64,000 nt of DNA from Leptodontidium sp. MPI-SDFR-AT-0119 (GCA_020726505.1 JAHLEZ010000003.1:1488001-1552000); one strand, 5' to 3'; numbered from the stretch's first letter, positions 12,183-24,957 are shown. Notes: generated by a model not told the origin, from the sequence alone. Made by a program: numbers and translations.

Positions 12183-13944
12183 ATGGCTTCGAAGGCAGCG
12201 AAGAGGACGGCTGCGGTCTCTTTGGAAGACTCTTTCAAGAGACAACGGATCGACAAGCCGCACCCTTTGTCTGGTGAGTACCCTCCAGCGCACATTTACC
12301 AGACAATATTCTTATACCGTTGCAGTTGATCAAGAGTCCGGGGACGATGACGACGACGACGACGAATACCGAGCAGAGAACAACGAATTTTCAGAGGAAG
12401 AAAATAATGCAGATACCCCGGTCACTCCATTCTCTCCAGGTCGGAAGAAGTTCCCATCCGAATTGAAGACAATCAAATGCACGTACGAAGGCTGCACAAA
12501 GACATTCAACAGGCCCGCAAGATTGACAAGCCACTTGAGAACCCATACGAACGAGCGGCCATACGCATGTACATATGAAGGTTGTGACAAGACGTATTTC
12601 GAAGACAAGCACCTCCAACAGCACATCAAAGGATCGCACACGAAGGAGCGGACATTTCCATGCGACTGGGAAGGATGCAGTAAGAGCTTCTTGACATCAA
12701 CTCGTCTGAATCGACACAAGAACACGCATACTGGCGAGCATGTATACAGATGTACTGCTTATCCGCCGTGCAATGAGCCTTTCCGAAAGCACCAAACCCT
12801 TCAACGTCATATCCGCTCAGTTCATCTTCTCCTTGCGCCATACCCGTGTACCTACGTTGACCCTGTCACATCTGTTCCATGCAATGCTGGATTTGACGGC
12901 GCTACTGGTCTCCGCCAGCATGTTGATCGCGTGCATTCGACTACCAGAATCCCCTGTTTCCTTTGCCAGGCACCTGGATTCAAGACCGACCGGGAACTGC
13001 AGGCTCACATTCGGAAAGAGCACGCAAACTGTGCATTCTGTGATATCAAATGTTCGAGTCAGCGAGAACTGATGAAGCATATTGAAATGCATCATTCAGG
13101 CATCACTGTCGAGCAGCGAAAGATCGTACCCTGCACTTATGCCGGATGCAACAAGCGCTTTACCAAGCAAAACAACTTGAATACCCACATACGCACTGCT
13201 CACATGGGAGAGCGCTTCATCTGCGGTACTTTCGACTTTAGTTCCTACCCAGAACTGTCGAGTTTTGACACTGAAGATGGATGCGGAGATGACTTTGTCT
13301 CAAAGGCTAGTCTTATGGATCATATCCGCACTGCCCATCTAGGACTCAAGAGCATCGTCAACGCAAATCGAAAGAATGCAAAATCTCCCGAAGATGTTGA
13401 TGATTACGAGGATATAGAGGACGAATGCGTGGATCTAACCGAGGGCAATGGAGATGATGAATATGTCCCGACACTGAGAAAGTCCAAGCGAGGCATGAGA
13501 GCAAAACCTTCTCTTGTTGACGAACTCTCTGGGATCGATCCAAGGAGAACCATACGCTGCCTCATATCTACTTGCCACGACATGTTCATGCGAAATTACG
13601 ATCTTGACGTTCACATGCGCACCGCCCACCCTTTCGAACTTCCATCCACTCTGGATCCTGATCTAGCCGCTCTGATGGAGTCATATTCATACCCTGGCGA
13701 CGATTTTGATACGTCCAATCTGGCCCAAGGGGTGCAGGAGGTACCGCAGGGCTTTGGTCAAAGCATGGGACAATCAATTAGTGGATTGGGAGATGACCAA
13801 AATGACGTTGATTGGGAGCTTCAGCGTCAAGCACTAGAAGGAGGTCCATTCTGGGTTGGTGCTGATACTGGCGTTGGGGACTTTGGAGGTAGTCCGTTCG
13901 AATGGAAGCATGAGGAAGACGAAATGAGGCGATTGATCGACTGA
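12183..13944 (+). CDS. TFC2: Transcription factor IIIA, ten C2H2 zinc fingers
   Basis: Two exons with an intron at 12274-12325 encode 569 residues. After a basic start and an acidic stretch (DDDDDDDE), C2H2 fingers run from about residue 75 to 380: for example CTYEGCTKTFNRPARLTSHL, then fingers starting CTYEGCDKTY, CDWEGCSKSF, and later CTYAGCNKRF. I count nine in the main array; finger 9 is unusual, with a long insert after its first Cys. A tenth finger (CLISTCHDMFMRNYDLDVHM) follows an acidic spacer of about 70 residues. TFIIIA binds the internal control region of 5S rRNA genes and nucleates polymerase III assembly in the nucleus. The nine-plus-one layout matches what is known for fission yeast Sfc2 better than the budding-yeast layout. 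Confidence 0.93.
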
Positions 13945-14803
13945 AAGATTTACTTGACTAGAGACTTGGTGATTGGGATGTTGGAGTTTATATTTGACTG
14001 ATAGCGGTCTCATGTTCGAGATATCGCCAAAAGGTTTTGACAAAGGTTCTGAGCGAGCAAGTGCTGCCGAAACTCAGAGCCTTGGGGAAAAGTTGAGGTA
14101 CCCTGATGCATTGTGTAGCTCTGTAGTGTAGATAACATTGACAAATGAAAATTTAACATGACAATCGGGCGCAAATACTCTGTCTCTGATCTAACCACCG
14201 GGACGTTCTCCATTGAAGATCAGACTTTACAACACAGTAACTGCCCTATTGGGCTGTGGCCCTCCTGCCGCCCTTCACGGGACGTAAGTCGTTTGGTTGC
14301 TTCTTGAGATTGTGTAGCTATGAAAGAACTTCATGGAGCTCATGGCAAACAAACACCCTGAGCTGGAATTTTAACTCTAACTCAGGACCTAGAAAGCTCT
14401 CGGACGTCCGTCCTAATCCCGTCGATCCCCTCCCGCCTTGCCCCTGCCTTGCCCTGTCAGAGTACCAGGGGTTCCCGCCGCTAAGTTCGCGGTACCATTT
14501 CCATCGTCAACACACGCGACTCGAACACCAACACTACTCAACAAACAAACAAATAAAGAAAAACAGCAACCACATCGAGCCACAGTTCAAAGCTTTCTTG
14601 TTCTAAGAATCGAGCCCGAGAAGGATCTCTTCCCTCTCTATATCCAACAGTCAGTCTGGTGCTCAGGACATTTAGAATCACTTACTCACGCGTCTTCTAG
14701 AATCAATCAACGCGCCTTCCACAGCCAAACATCCTCCTCCAGAGCTCCTTCTTCTTGAATTAGACACTGCTCATAAGACGACCTTCCAAATCCCTCCTTC
14801 ACA
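13945..14803. other. Intergenic and 5' leader of the Whi5/Nrm1-like gene
   Basis: TFIIIA and the next gene are in tandem on the plus strand. The right half is pyrimidine- and CA-rich (14440-14800), typical of a long fungal 5' leader. It holds the MCB box listed separately. Overlapping open frames here are not convincing genes. Confidence 0.5.
14688..14693. promoter_or_regulatory. MCB box (ACGCGT), MBF-type G1/S element
   Basis: A perfect palindromic ACGCGT lies 111 bases upstream of the start codon of the Whi5/Nrm1-like gene. AACGCG follows 15 bases later and CACACGCGA occurs near 14513. In yeasts, MBF binds ACGCGT and NRM1 is an MBF target that feeds back on MBF. Function here is inferred. 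Confidence 0.5.
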
Positions 14804-15885
14804 ATGACTTCCGTATCATCAATAACGCGTCCCGTGCTCGGGGACCTCAATGCGAACACGCCTCTCAGTCGGCCAGGCGCGCAAGGCCTCAAGACCAGCA
14901 AGAGCAATAGTCTTATGAAGCCGGCTCCGCTGGCAGAAATATTACCGCAAGCATCATTACCGGAAGCAAGAAAGTACGGTTCGGCTGATGAGAAGGCTCC
15001 AGTTCTGGGCGCAAAGAGGAAGTCCTACTCTGCAGATGTTGCGATATATGGAGCGGCCAAGAGGCTTAAGGAAACTGCTGGCACGGAAGAGGATGGTGAA
15101 CCACATCTGCCGGTTCAACTTCTCGGCAGTGATGTTCTGGAGGTTCGTGAACTGCCTCAAACCTCAAGTCAGGGAGTATGTCGTTCCAATTCCTGGGATA
15201 TGGGAATGTGCTAATGAATTGTAGGCAATTATGGGACATCATGATGATCCTTCAACGGCACCAACCTCCCCAGCCTCTTCCTTTACGTCTCAAGATAATT
15301 CAGGACTAAACGATTCGCAAAACACCACAATCACAATTCCAGACGACAGCCCTCTGCCTCCCCGCCCTTCTCCACTGACGCGTGAGGAACTCCGTCAGGT
15401 ACGAATCCGCCTCTATCACCCTCTCTACAAATACTAACATCTTCCAGAAAGCCAGAGAGATCAAACTTCGACTCAGTCTTGCAAGCTACAAGGTCCGAAC
15501 AAACCAAATCGATATCCCCATATCCCGCCTCGAAATCCGATCGTCAAGTACATCTTCCAGGATACCTCCCCTCCCGCGAATCACAACCCAGTGTTCGCAG
15601 ACCCAACAAATTTCTCGGCCCTCAACTGCTCAACATATCCCAGCTATAAACCTACAAAGACTATCTGCGGAGAAGACGCGACCACAACCAGTCGCCATTC
15701 CATCATCGCCGCCTACAGACCGCGAGACACTGGAAACTAGCGAGAGGTTCATGTCTCCAACTAAAGTGGCGAATGATACGACGCGCGAAGGCTTCGCAAC
15801 TCCTTTGTTACCCATACAACGACAAGGCGTGTTGAACCCCCCATCTTTTGGGTGGCAGTCCGAGTTGGGAAGACCGAGGAAGTGA
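14804..15885 (+). CDS. Whi5/Nrm1-family cell-cycle transcription repressor
   Basis: Three exons with introns at 15176-15224 and 15399-15447 encode 327 residues, mostly disordered and rich in Ser, Pro and Thr. Residues 183-212 form the family motif: KAREIKLRLSLASYKVRTNQ followed by IDIPISRLEI, matching the GTB/Whi5 box that docks on SBF/MBF complexes. Several Ser/Thr-Pro sites (for example SPLTREE, TSPAS, SPTK) suit CDK control. An early MTSVSSITRPVLGDLNANTP is typical of the fungal group. Family members repress G1/S genes: Whi5 restrains SBF before Start, Nrm1 shuts MBF off afterwards. Filamentous fungi usually have one such protein; the upstream MCB box favours an Nrm1-like feedback role. 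The stop codon is followed by a 1.5 kb gap to MED15, which is convergent. Confidence 0.8.
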
Positions 15886-17428
15886 TCTGACAAGTAGTGT
15901 GGTAAAGGGACGTGCTGCATATGGGCTATTGAGCTTAATGCGTCAGTAGTGGCAACGTTGCAATTAGAGGGGTTACACCAGTGCCGTCGCATTACCAGGT
16001 GCTTCCGTGCTGTTTTGCCTTTCTTGGGAATGTGTCATGAGTGTTTGCATTGCATGGATGGAGCATTTGTTGGGATTACAGGAGAACTTCATTGTACAGA
16101 TTACATAATACCTGTCGTTCAAGAGTTTTCAAAACGAGATGAGAAAATGAATGGCTTGCATGGGAGCGAATATGAGCGTCGTTCTTGGGGTTTCCTGCTG
16201 TGCTCTCCGGAATAGAGGGAGATAGATGAGCCACGACAATGGTGTTAGCTTCAGTATTACTACAACTTTCTTGCTGTAAAGAATAAATACATCAACACCG
16301 CATGAAATCTCTTAGCTGCAATCATCGTGTCTACGAAGGGCTTTACGCGATTTGGAGAAGCTTCAGAATCGACAGAAGATCAATAGAGAAATGGAGAGAT
16401 ACCTTTGCCTTTACCGCCCATTAAATTTATGCGCATCTCACCCCTCCATCTCGCTTAATTAAAAGGGGCAAAACTAAAATAAACAATGCATAAGCGAACT
16501 CCTTCCCTCGCGGACAGTCATCACAAGTCCAGGCCACTAATCCCATCCCAAGTCAGATCAAGATTACATAACACGAGACTCTGTTCCAAAATACTACTTT
16601 ACCAAAACAGAGTGCTATGTTCTGGTTCATCTGATTTCTCATCAATCGATCCAAAGAACTCCGAACCCCAGTCGATGGCTGCATGGGACATAGTATATAT
16701 GGCTGGCTTGATGGCCACGCCTCCCCCAGATTTACAGGTCGGCAAGTATGTTTTGATCATGCCCCAGGTTTTCCAGTACGGCTCGCACGGAGGTGGTGGC
16801 ATCGTTGGCATGTAACCTTGTCTATCTACCTTGGCTGCATATATCTCTACCCCATTCCATCCATGTCCCCGTCATCTCATGTTCGTTCCCCTCAGAAGAC
16901 GAGATATCTAACCAGTCACTTCTCAGCTGAAATATTAATATTAGGTTGTCATGCAGAACGCTATCCAATTTTGCCGCAAACAAAGTCCTCGAAGTGAAAT
17001 CTAGTCAATGCCGCACTCTCAAGAGGCAAGAAATAAGCAAGTCATGCTTGTTGCGTAGGTAAAATTTCATATTCAAATCGTACAGCTCGGCTCATTCATC
17101 GGCTCGGTAGAGCAAAAAAAGCAAAGTAAAATATATGCAGGCAATCCTAACTCAATCAAACCAATGTGTCAAAATCGACGCCGGCGCTAAGCCAAAATCT
17201 TCCCTGTGTTGCTGCAAATGGCAAACCTTCAATTAACCCTTCCAAATCCCAGAACTGTAAAACTCCCGCAAACGCCGGCCGTACATGCTTTTTTGCCGTT
17301 GGGATATCTCTTCACCACCCTTTCCTGATCGCCAGCCCGATGTTTTCCATCCGTAGCTTCTAACGCCAAAGAGTACATAAATAAATAGAAATAACAAGAA
17401 CTGAGAAATAGATAATAAGTAGCACATC
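15886..17428. other. Long gap between convergent Whi5/Nrm1-like gene and MED15
   Basis: This 1.54 kb stretch is AT-rich and lies between two 3' ends. Frames of 70-110 codons near 16,486-16,815 overlap on opposite strands; neither has a recognised domain or splice context, so I do not call them. It may hold long 3' untranslated regions. Confidence 0.45.
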
Positions 17429-20400
17429 TCAATCCGCATTCATGGAATATAGCGCAGTGTCAAAAGAAAATGGTTTGTCGAATGCCGAAGTATCCACCAT
17501 GTCGTCCCAAGACTGATAGTTGATAGCTGGAGGATCCGCGTCAAACATGGCAAGATCGTCTTCGCCATTGACATTGAATCCGCTCATGTCAAAAAGACCA
17601 TCAGTATCACCAGGCCCGAATAACATGCCCTTATCATCGAAGATATCGAGGCTAATTTCTAGACCGACGCCGTCAGAAATGTCGCTGTTTGGCTCCGAAA
17701 TGCCGTCCTTGCTCGACTCTGGCGTATCGTTTGGAGTAATCGAGCGATACACATTAATGTCGGAGATCGCACCTCCTGCGCCTGTCTCGAATGGTTGGAA
17801 GCTCTGATACAGATCATGAGGATCGATTGTGGCAGTGGCCCAAGGGTTCGGAGCCACGACTTCGACTTGGTTCTCTTTCTGCTTGTTCGCATCTTTCTGG
17901 CCAGGCTGTGCCTTCCCAAGAGCATCCTTACTTGGGACAGATTTGGGTGGTAAGTTTGTTTTACCACCTGTCGTGCTACCTTGGCGGTTCATGGAGACTT
18001 GTCGATTCATTGGAGTGGCGCCAGCAGGTGTATTTTCGCCCTTGATAGTCGGTGTCTGGCCTTGTCTTGAGCCACTTGCAGTCATCTTTGCTGCGGCTGG
18101 TCCACTTTCCAGCTCCAGAGCTGCGGCAGATTTCTTCAATTGCCCCTGGCTATCCAACCCGAGTGTAGCCGCTAAATTCTCTTGCACATACTTCAAAGGA
18201 TTCTCCAGCGGCCGAATATGCTCTTCTTGGGTATGGGCCTTCAGTGCTTCAGGGCTCTCGAAGCCAACATTGTGCCGATCACACTCTGGCTCCGAACAGC
18301 ACAAGGACGGTTTGCTTCGCTGTTTAGCATCGGACTGCTGTCTCTTCATATCAGGTGAGACTGCCTTGGATACTTGAGGCGAAGAACTGGAGCCAGGAGT
18401 TCCTTGCCCTGGTACAGGAGTGCTATTTTGCTTCTGCTTCTTCCGTGCGGGTATGTGCAGATCCTCCTGCTTGAGCGTATTTTTGCCGGCGTATGCAGGT
18501 GTTCCATGAGGGGAAGTGGCTCCAAATGCAAATGGAGGTTGGGATGAAGTAGGAGCGGCCGGGGTGTTTGAGCTGCGACTGTTGTTTCTATGATGCAACT
18601 TACTGAGCTGTTGTTGCTGTTGATGTAGATGTAGATTGGCTGCATTCAAAGGTGTCGGGGGTTGAGCAGGATGTGATTGCTGGACCTCGCCTTGGGATGT
18701 GGGGCCTTGCTGGTTCTTGGCGCCGCCATCAGGCTTCTTCATATTTGGATACCGTTCGCTCAACACCTTGACAATAGCTCCCATCATGGATCTTGTATTC
18801 TCTATTTCTGCCATATTGATAGAGAATGTGTCCTTTAGAGTAGCATTGGGTTGGTTGAAGTCGCCTCGAAATTGCTTCCCAAATCGGGAACGCTAAAAAA
18901 TATCAGCAATAGCTATGAAGAAACAAAGTTGGATACATACTGCCTGGAAGAACCGTCTAGCTTGCGCCTCATCATGATCGACTTGGAACCATCTTGGCAA
19001 TGCTTTTGATACATTAATCATGCCTTGGAGCACGCCGAGCAAAGCTGCTGCTGTTTTCTTTCTTGTTTCTTCGTCCATTGGAATGTCGGGAAGTATGTGC
19101 GGTAGCTTTGCCTGCTCCTCTTTTTGGAGGATGGCCAATCTGGCATGCTCTGCAATCATCTTAGGAGCTTGATTCGAGTTCTGCGCAGCACGCATAGCAT
19201 TCTCATATCTTTTCCGTGTATCTGGGTCCATTGCAGCGATCTGTTGTGAGGTTGGGTGTTGTCGAGGCTGCTGGGTCGCATCCTGAGCTGGCTGGGGTGA
19301 CGGACGGGATGGTTGGATATTGGGGTTCGGGACTTCAATAACATCATCACTACTAGCCCGCTTTAAGTTCTTGGGGGCTTGCGCAGGTGATGATCCTTGG
19401 GCCGCATTTCGAGCATTCGGCTGAGGTCGAGAATTTGGTCGATTATTACTAGCATTTGGTAATCCAGGTGCTGGTTCAGGGTGAGACTGAGGCCCAGAAT
19501 TCGGTCCAGTTTGAGGCTGTTTAGGGGGTTGTCCGGGTTTAGGTTGAGGCTGTCCCATCTGGTTTGGAATCGGCTGTCCGGTCATATGGGGGGGTGCTTG
19601 TCCACTAGCTTGTTGCATCCGACTCATTTGCAGGGCCATCATTTGTTGACGTTGCTGATGCTGCTGAGGCGTCATTTGTCCTTGTCCTTGACCCTGGCCC
19701 TGTGCATGTGCCTGTTGAATATGGCTAGCCTGGTTTCTCATGAATATAGCTCGAATCTGATCATCGCTTGCTTGAGCCAATTTACCACTGGGGTGAGTTC
19801 GCATCGTTTGGATTTCTTGGGCAGTAGGCTGTCGTATCTGACCGATGCCTGGCATGTTCACACCATTCACTGGTATCATAGGCGCAACCGGGGCAACCAT
19901 GGCAGGAGGAGCGTTCGGAGGCCCACCGGAGGGTCCTTGGACACCGGCCTGCATTCCAGCAACCTGGCCTTGTTGTCGACTGCGTACCGCTTGCGTATAA
20001 TGCATCCTCTGGAGTGTCTTGACAGCGTCAAGACTATTCGTGCCCGCAAGATTTGGATTTTGTGCAATCCATTGCTTAAGTTGCCCCCATTTCTTGATCT
20101 CCGGGGGACTTCCTTGAGGCATACTGGCATGGTTCTGGAAGCTTTGGGGAATGTCCACATTGTCCATCTGCTGTATGGTGCGCGGGTCCATCTGTGTAGC
20201 GTTGGGGCCTACGCGCTGTTGCATCTGAGTCTGCCGTAGATTTGCCATCTGCTGCTGCAAAAGCATTTGCTGTTGGGGGTTCATGCTGGCCATCGGTTGA
20301 GGAGGTCTCTGTCCAGGATTCCCAATCATGAATTGATTCCCGCCATTTTGAAGATTGAATGAACCTGGCGGCATTTGCTGGCCGGGTCGAACTTGACCTG

Positions 20401-22320
20401 GTCCAGGCATAGGCATCTGTTGTCGTCCCATATTGGCATTCATCTGCGCAGCCCGGGCTTCGTGCCATTGCTTTACCATGTCATTCATTTTGTCAGGTGG
20501 CATTGCAGCCAATGCTCGCTGGGCTTCCGGTGACATATTTTGGAGCATTGCTGGATTAAGTCCTGCAAATGTCATCCCATTTGCTGGGCCTGGCCGATTC
20601 CCTTGCATGAAGCGTGGGTCTAGAGGCTGACCAAATTGGGCATTAGGATTGACCTGAGGTGGTTCTGGATGGCTTATTGGTTGTGAAGGCGTTCTCAAGG
20701 GTGCATTGAGCGTTGCCATTGCAGGACTCTGCTGTGGAGGATTTGGGCCTGGACCCATTCCACCTGGCTGACCTCGAAGTCCAATCGACTGTGCTTTTTG
20801 CTGCGCATTCATTCTTGCCTGGGACTGCTGCTGCTGCTGCTGTGCATGCTGCATTCTCTGTTGTTGGATCTGCTGAGCGTTGAACATCTGTTGCTGCTGT
20901 TGAGCTCTCGGGTTGGGATTGGGCACCATGTCTATGTTTTGGCCGGCCATTCCCGGCTGAGGTGTTCCATTTCGCGGAGGAACGCTGACCGGGACCACCA
21001 TCTGTCCAGCTTCTTGTGCCAGCACGCCTTGTTGCTGCTGTTGCGCCGCGAGATTCTCCATGTTACCCATGAAAGATCCAAAATCTGGATTTCCACCCAC
21101 AGATGTAGGTGGTTGGGCCTGTCCGTTCATAGGACTAGGGTTCATAGACCGTTGCGGCTGCATCTGAGGTGCAACTGGCCCGTTCTGAGACTGCTGTTGG
21201 GAGAGAGCAAGCTGCTGTTGTTGCTGGGCTTGAGCTTGCTGAGCTTGGGCCTGCTGTTGCATCCGCTGACTTCTCTCCTGGCGAAGCCTGTTCATAGCTT
21301 GATTGCGATAATACATGAAGATAGGGTCAACGCCTTGAGATTGGTACTTGCTGAACTGGGCCGGGTCCATCCGCTGTTGCAATGAGGTTCTCAGCGTATT
21401 CTTCTCATCCTCGGAAGCTTGAGACATCAGCCTATTGGTAAGTTCATTGACAACAGCATTATCCTGCTGGCTCATGGGTTGTTGGCCATTGCCAGGTCTT
21501 CCACCCATGTTCTGCTGCTGTGGTATGGGCACAAATTGTTGTTGGTTTTGTGCCATGTTCTGCGGAAGTCCTTGGTTTTGCAGTCCCATGGGAGCCTGTG
21601 GTGGCTGCTGACCAGGGAGAGGGGACGCTTGCATCTGACGCTGGAGGTGTGAAAATCCTTGCTGGGGAGGTTGCGGAGGCATGGCCCTCGGGGCTTGGCC
21701 GGGCATGTTATTTTGGTTCATCATCATCTGTTGCTGGGCTTGAGCCTGCTGAGCCTGCGCCTGTTGTTGTGCCTGATGATGAATCTGTTGCTGCATACCA
21801 GCCTGGTTCAGTGCCCGTCGTTCCAACAACTGCTCAAGCTTCATTTGAACTTCTTGCTTGTAGATTTCCTTCGTCTCGTTAGTGATATTGCTACCCAACA
21901 GATCCTGTGTGTACGAACCTTGTTTTGCGATTTATCGAAGATGTCTTTCTCAAAGCGCATTCCGAGCTCAATCATACGCTGCAAACCCGGAGAACTAGAC
22001 TGGTTTTGACTCGCAAGGCGAAGGTTTCCGATTCTAATGATGGGTACGTCAGTATCAAACACTGCGAAAGAGACAAATAAACCAAGGCGCCAATCAAAGC
22101 CAATCACTCACAGGTTGAAAATCAGGCCCATGCGTTCGTTCGGCATTATCTGCGTTCGCCAACCGGTGAGAGTGCCAGTTTGCTGCTGAAGGGTTTGGTA
22201 GATTATTGCCTGGATCTGAGAGGAAGCGTGTGGACCTTGGGGTTGCCGTTGCTGCTGTTGTTGTTGAGCCATTATCTGGCCAGGTCCAGGGCCGCCGCCC
22301 ATCTGTTGGAAGGGATCCAT
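17429..22320 (-). CDS. MED15: Mediator complex subunit 15 (Gal11/Med15), glutamine-rich
   Basis: Four exons with introns at 18893-18940, 21869-21918 and 22034-22111 encode 1,571 residues. The KIX-like N-terminal domain reads GWRTQIMPNERMGLIFNL, then IGNLRLASQNQSSS after a splice, and ends in a FEKDIFDKSQNK helix followed by EIYKQEVQMKLEQLLERR. Most of the rest is Gln-, Pro-, Met- and Asn-rich low complexity with poly-Q runs. The C-terminal exon is acidic towards the end (DISDGVGLEISLDIFDDKG). Med15 is a tail subunit that receives activator signals and links them to RNA polymerase II in the nucleus. The intron at 21869-21918 appears to use AAG as acceptor with an ACTAAC branch site; it recovers the family sequence, unlike a 14-base alternative. 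An upstream GTG in the same frame (22332) is not a likely start. Confidence 0.93.
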
Positions 22321-22610
22321 GGCAGAAGCCACGCTCCTGAGGAGTGAAAGACGCGCTCACTACTTGGGATGCCAAAAGGGACGAACTGGCGGAGACAGAA
22401 TAACTGTGTAATGTCGGTGACAATCAACGGCTGCTATGTCCACATGGAGGTGCGATATGTGGTCCGCGAGTATTTGCGACGAGGGCTCTGGGACTTGAGG
22501 TGTGAGAGAGGCAGACACCCTGGGTTCTGCTTTCCACTGTGCACAGTACTGTCGGTCGCTATCGTCGAACTTCGAAGGTCGAGGCAGGGGGGAGTACGAC
22601 GAGGGGATGT

Positions 22611-22670
22611 GAGGTTTGGTGAGGTTTGGTGAGGTTTGGTGAAGTACGGTATGGTATGGTATGGTATGGT
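22611..22670. repeat. Tandem repeats (GAGGTTTGGT)x3 and (ATGGT)x4
   Basis: Three perfect 10-base copies are followed, after ten bases, by a run of ATGGT units. They lie about 300 bases upstream of the MED15 start. Confidence 0.9.
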
Positions 22671-22960
22671 AGGTAAGGTTGAGGTTCAGCGGAACGTCGT
22701 GGTCGTGGTCGTAGTCGGAGTTGGGGTCGTGGTGGTCGTGCGCATGGAGAAGATCTAAAACGCAGGCGGCGCACAGCTGTAGCAAAATTGGCGCTAGAGT
22801 GAGATGAAAAGGCGACCAGGGACAACTACTGCACACTCTAACACTCTCTGCTGGCCACGACAGAAGACGGCTGCCGTGTGAGGGTCACGGTCGTCGGTCG
22901 GCAAAGTATCTACAGTCTCGTCGTGCGGTGCAAATCGTCGACAGCGTGGAAGTGAGAGAG

Positions 22961-22996
22961 TGACTGACTGACTGAGTGACTGACTGACTGACTGAT
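22961..22996. repeat. TGAC tetranucleotide microsatellite
   Basis: The run of TGAC/ACTG units is interrupted once by GAGTGAC. Confidence 0.9.
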
Positions 22997-23070
22997 TGTT
23001 CAGGTCCAGGTTGACGACGAAGGGAGGAAGGAGGTGAAGGGAGATGATGGATGCACACGAGGCGCTGGCA

Positions 23071-23095
23071 AGGCAGGGCAGGGCAGGGCAGGGCA
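23071..23095. repeat. GGGCA pentanucleotide tract
   Basis: About five GGGCA-type units in a row. Confidence 0.9.
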
Positions 23096-23803
23096 AAGCC
23101 ATGGATGGGATGGGAGGAAGACGAGGGGAGGGAAAGGGATGGTGCAGCGGAGGCGCTACGAGTCCAGTCCTAAATGAACCCCCCCGGCTAGGTTATTGAT
23201 TATGCCCCGACACTATTGGCTGGACCCTTCAGTCCCAAGCCCAGGCTGTGTATCTGAAGTACCTACTGCCTACCAACTGCGTACGAGCATCCTTTCCCTC
23301 TCGAATTGGGAAATGTGAGGCAGCATTCTACGGGTGGATGGGCGGGTGGGTGAGGGGAGCATATGGGGATGGAGTTGAGGCCGAGAAAGCAGTACTTACA
23401 AGTGAAAAGAAACGAAGGGAGGGGAGGGAAAGAGAGGTGATGGGGTTAGGATCAGGACATTGGGACAGTGCTTCCTACCCTACCTACTACTAGGGCAAGA
23501 AGGAGGTCGTGGGAAATCAGAACGAAAAACTCTAAGGCCAGAACAGCAAACTCCAAGAATGTAAGTCACCTACCTCGGAGGGGTGTTGGCCATGGAATGA
23601 GCCTTGGGTCTCAATGCTACTTACTGTTGCTGGCTGGGTCGAAAGCATTTTCCTGCCTCTGATGCTGAAGAAATCTGCAATTGCTGCTGCGCTGTGCTGC
23701 TGAATAGGTTTCAGCTTCTGTGTCCCAGCAGATACCATATGGCCCCAAAAGGGTCACGCCGAGAAGAAAAACTAAATGGCCATGAGGCAAATTACGCCCC
23801 AGA

Positions 23804-23840
23804 TACACACACACTCACTCACTCACTCACACAACACACC
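23804..23840. repeat. CA/CACT microsatellite
   Basis: An ACAC run passes into four CACT units and back to an ACAC-like run. Confidence 0.9.
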
Positions 23841-24922
23841 TGCAGTCATTTGAGCGTTGATTGGACATGAGTCGAGACAGCCCCTCCGAGTGAGAAGTTT
23901 GCGGAAGGGCAGCAGCCTCGACATAGAAAACCCAATCAATTCTTCAATCGTTCTTCAATCATTCTTCCCCTGCTGTATGGGCGATCTTGGGAGATCTCAA
24001 GAACAAACGACTTTGCGTCTTGGGGGGAGCAATGGTCAAGGAAGACACAGACGCAGACGACGGTAAGCTAGAGAAGTGCGGGCGCAACAAGCTCGAAGCC
24101 GGTGGACCCATGCCATGCTTGTGGAATTTGGCCCAAGGGCGGTTTCGTAACATGCCCCTCCAGAGCATCGAATAATGTCTATGCGCCGCGACCACACAAG
24201 CTCTTCCCTCATCCCCGACCGATACACCAGGGCTTTCAAGCTTCAGTCTCTGTGTCGCGGACGTGAAATCCGGTACTGCTGAAGAGAAAGAGCAGGAACA
24301 TGATCATCTATCTACTGGAGCCACAGCCGGAAGACCGTCAGTCTGTCAGTCTGTCAGTTGGTCCTCGAAGTAGAAGGCAAGGGCAGGGGCAAGGGCAAGG
24401 GCGGGCGTTCTCTTCCAGATGCAATCACCAGCCCAGGCTGGCACCCTTGTCATGCTGAAGAAGGGCGAATGATCGACATGCGGGAAGGGAAGGGAAGGGA
24501 AGCTCAGGCGCAGGCGTTGAAGGTGGACAGAATAGGACGGGACGGCGGAGGGACTGGGGGCCCAGCTAAAGTCGCAGAACGGCCAGGCCACTTTCCAAGA
24601 AGATTAAGATTTCAGCCATCTCGACTCGACTTCGGAAAAGACTACTCTTATGTACGATATAAACAAAAACGCTTCCGACTTTGAACTTCGTCGTAATAAT
24701 CACCCGTCCGACTGACTTTGGCAAACAACCTTCCTTCTTCCTTGGTCATGAGCCAGGTGGCCTGGAAGGAAACAAGTCCTCCTCGTTGGCACAGCTTGGC
24801 AATCATTTCCAGGATCTGTTAGCGTTTGGGCAGGGGTCATATGCCGCCGTGATGATTTGGAGCCAAAGACTCGACAGGGCTGGCAATCCACTGCCGGTTG
24901 TTGACTTTTGGGTGGGTTGTCC

Positions 24923-24957
24923 TGGGCTGGGCTGGGCTGGGCTGGGTTGGGTTGGTT
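24923..24957. repeat. GGGCT/GGGTT pentanucleotide tract
   Basis: About four GGGCT copies are followed by GGGTT variants. Confidence 0.9.

Noticed and set aside
16486..16815. Overlapping frames of 109 and 70 codons on opposite strands
   Set aside because: They shadow each other, have no recognised domain and lie between two 3' ends.
19481..20239. Long plus-strand frames inside MED15
   Set aside because: Leu/Arg-rich antisense shadows of the Gln-rich coding strand.
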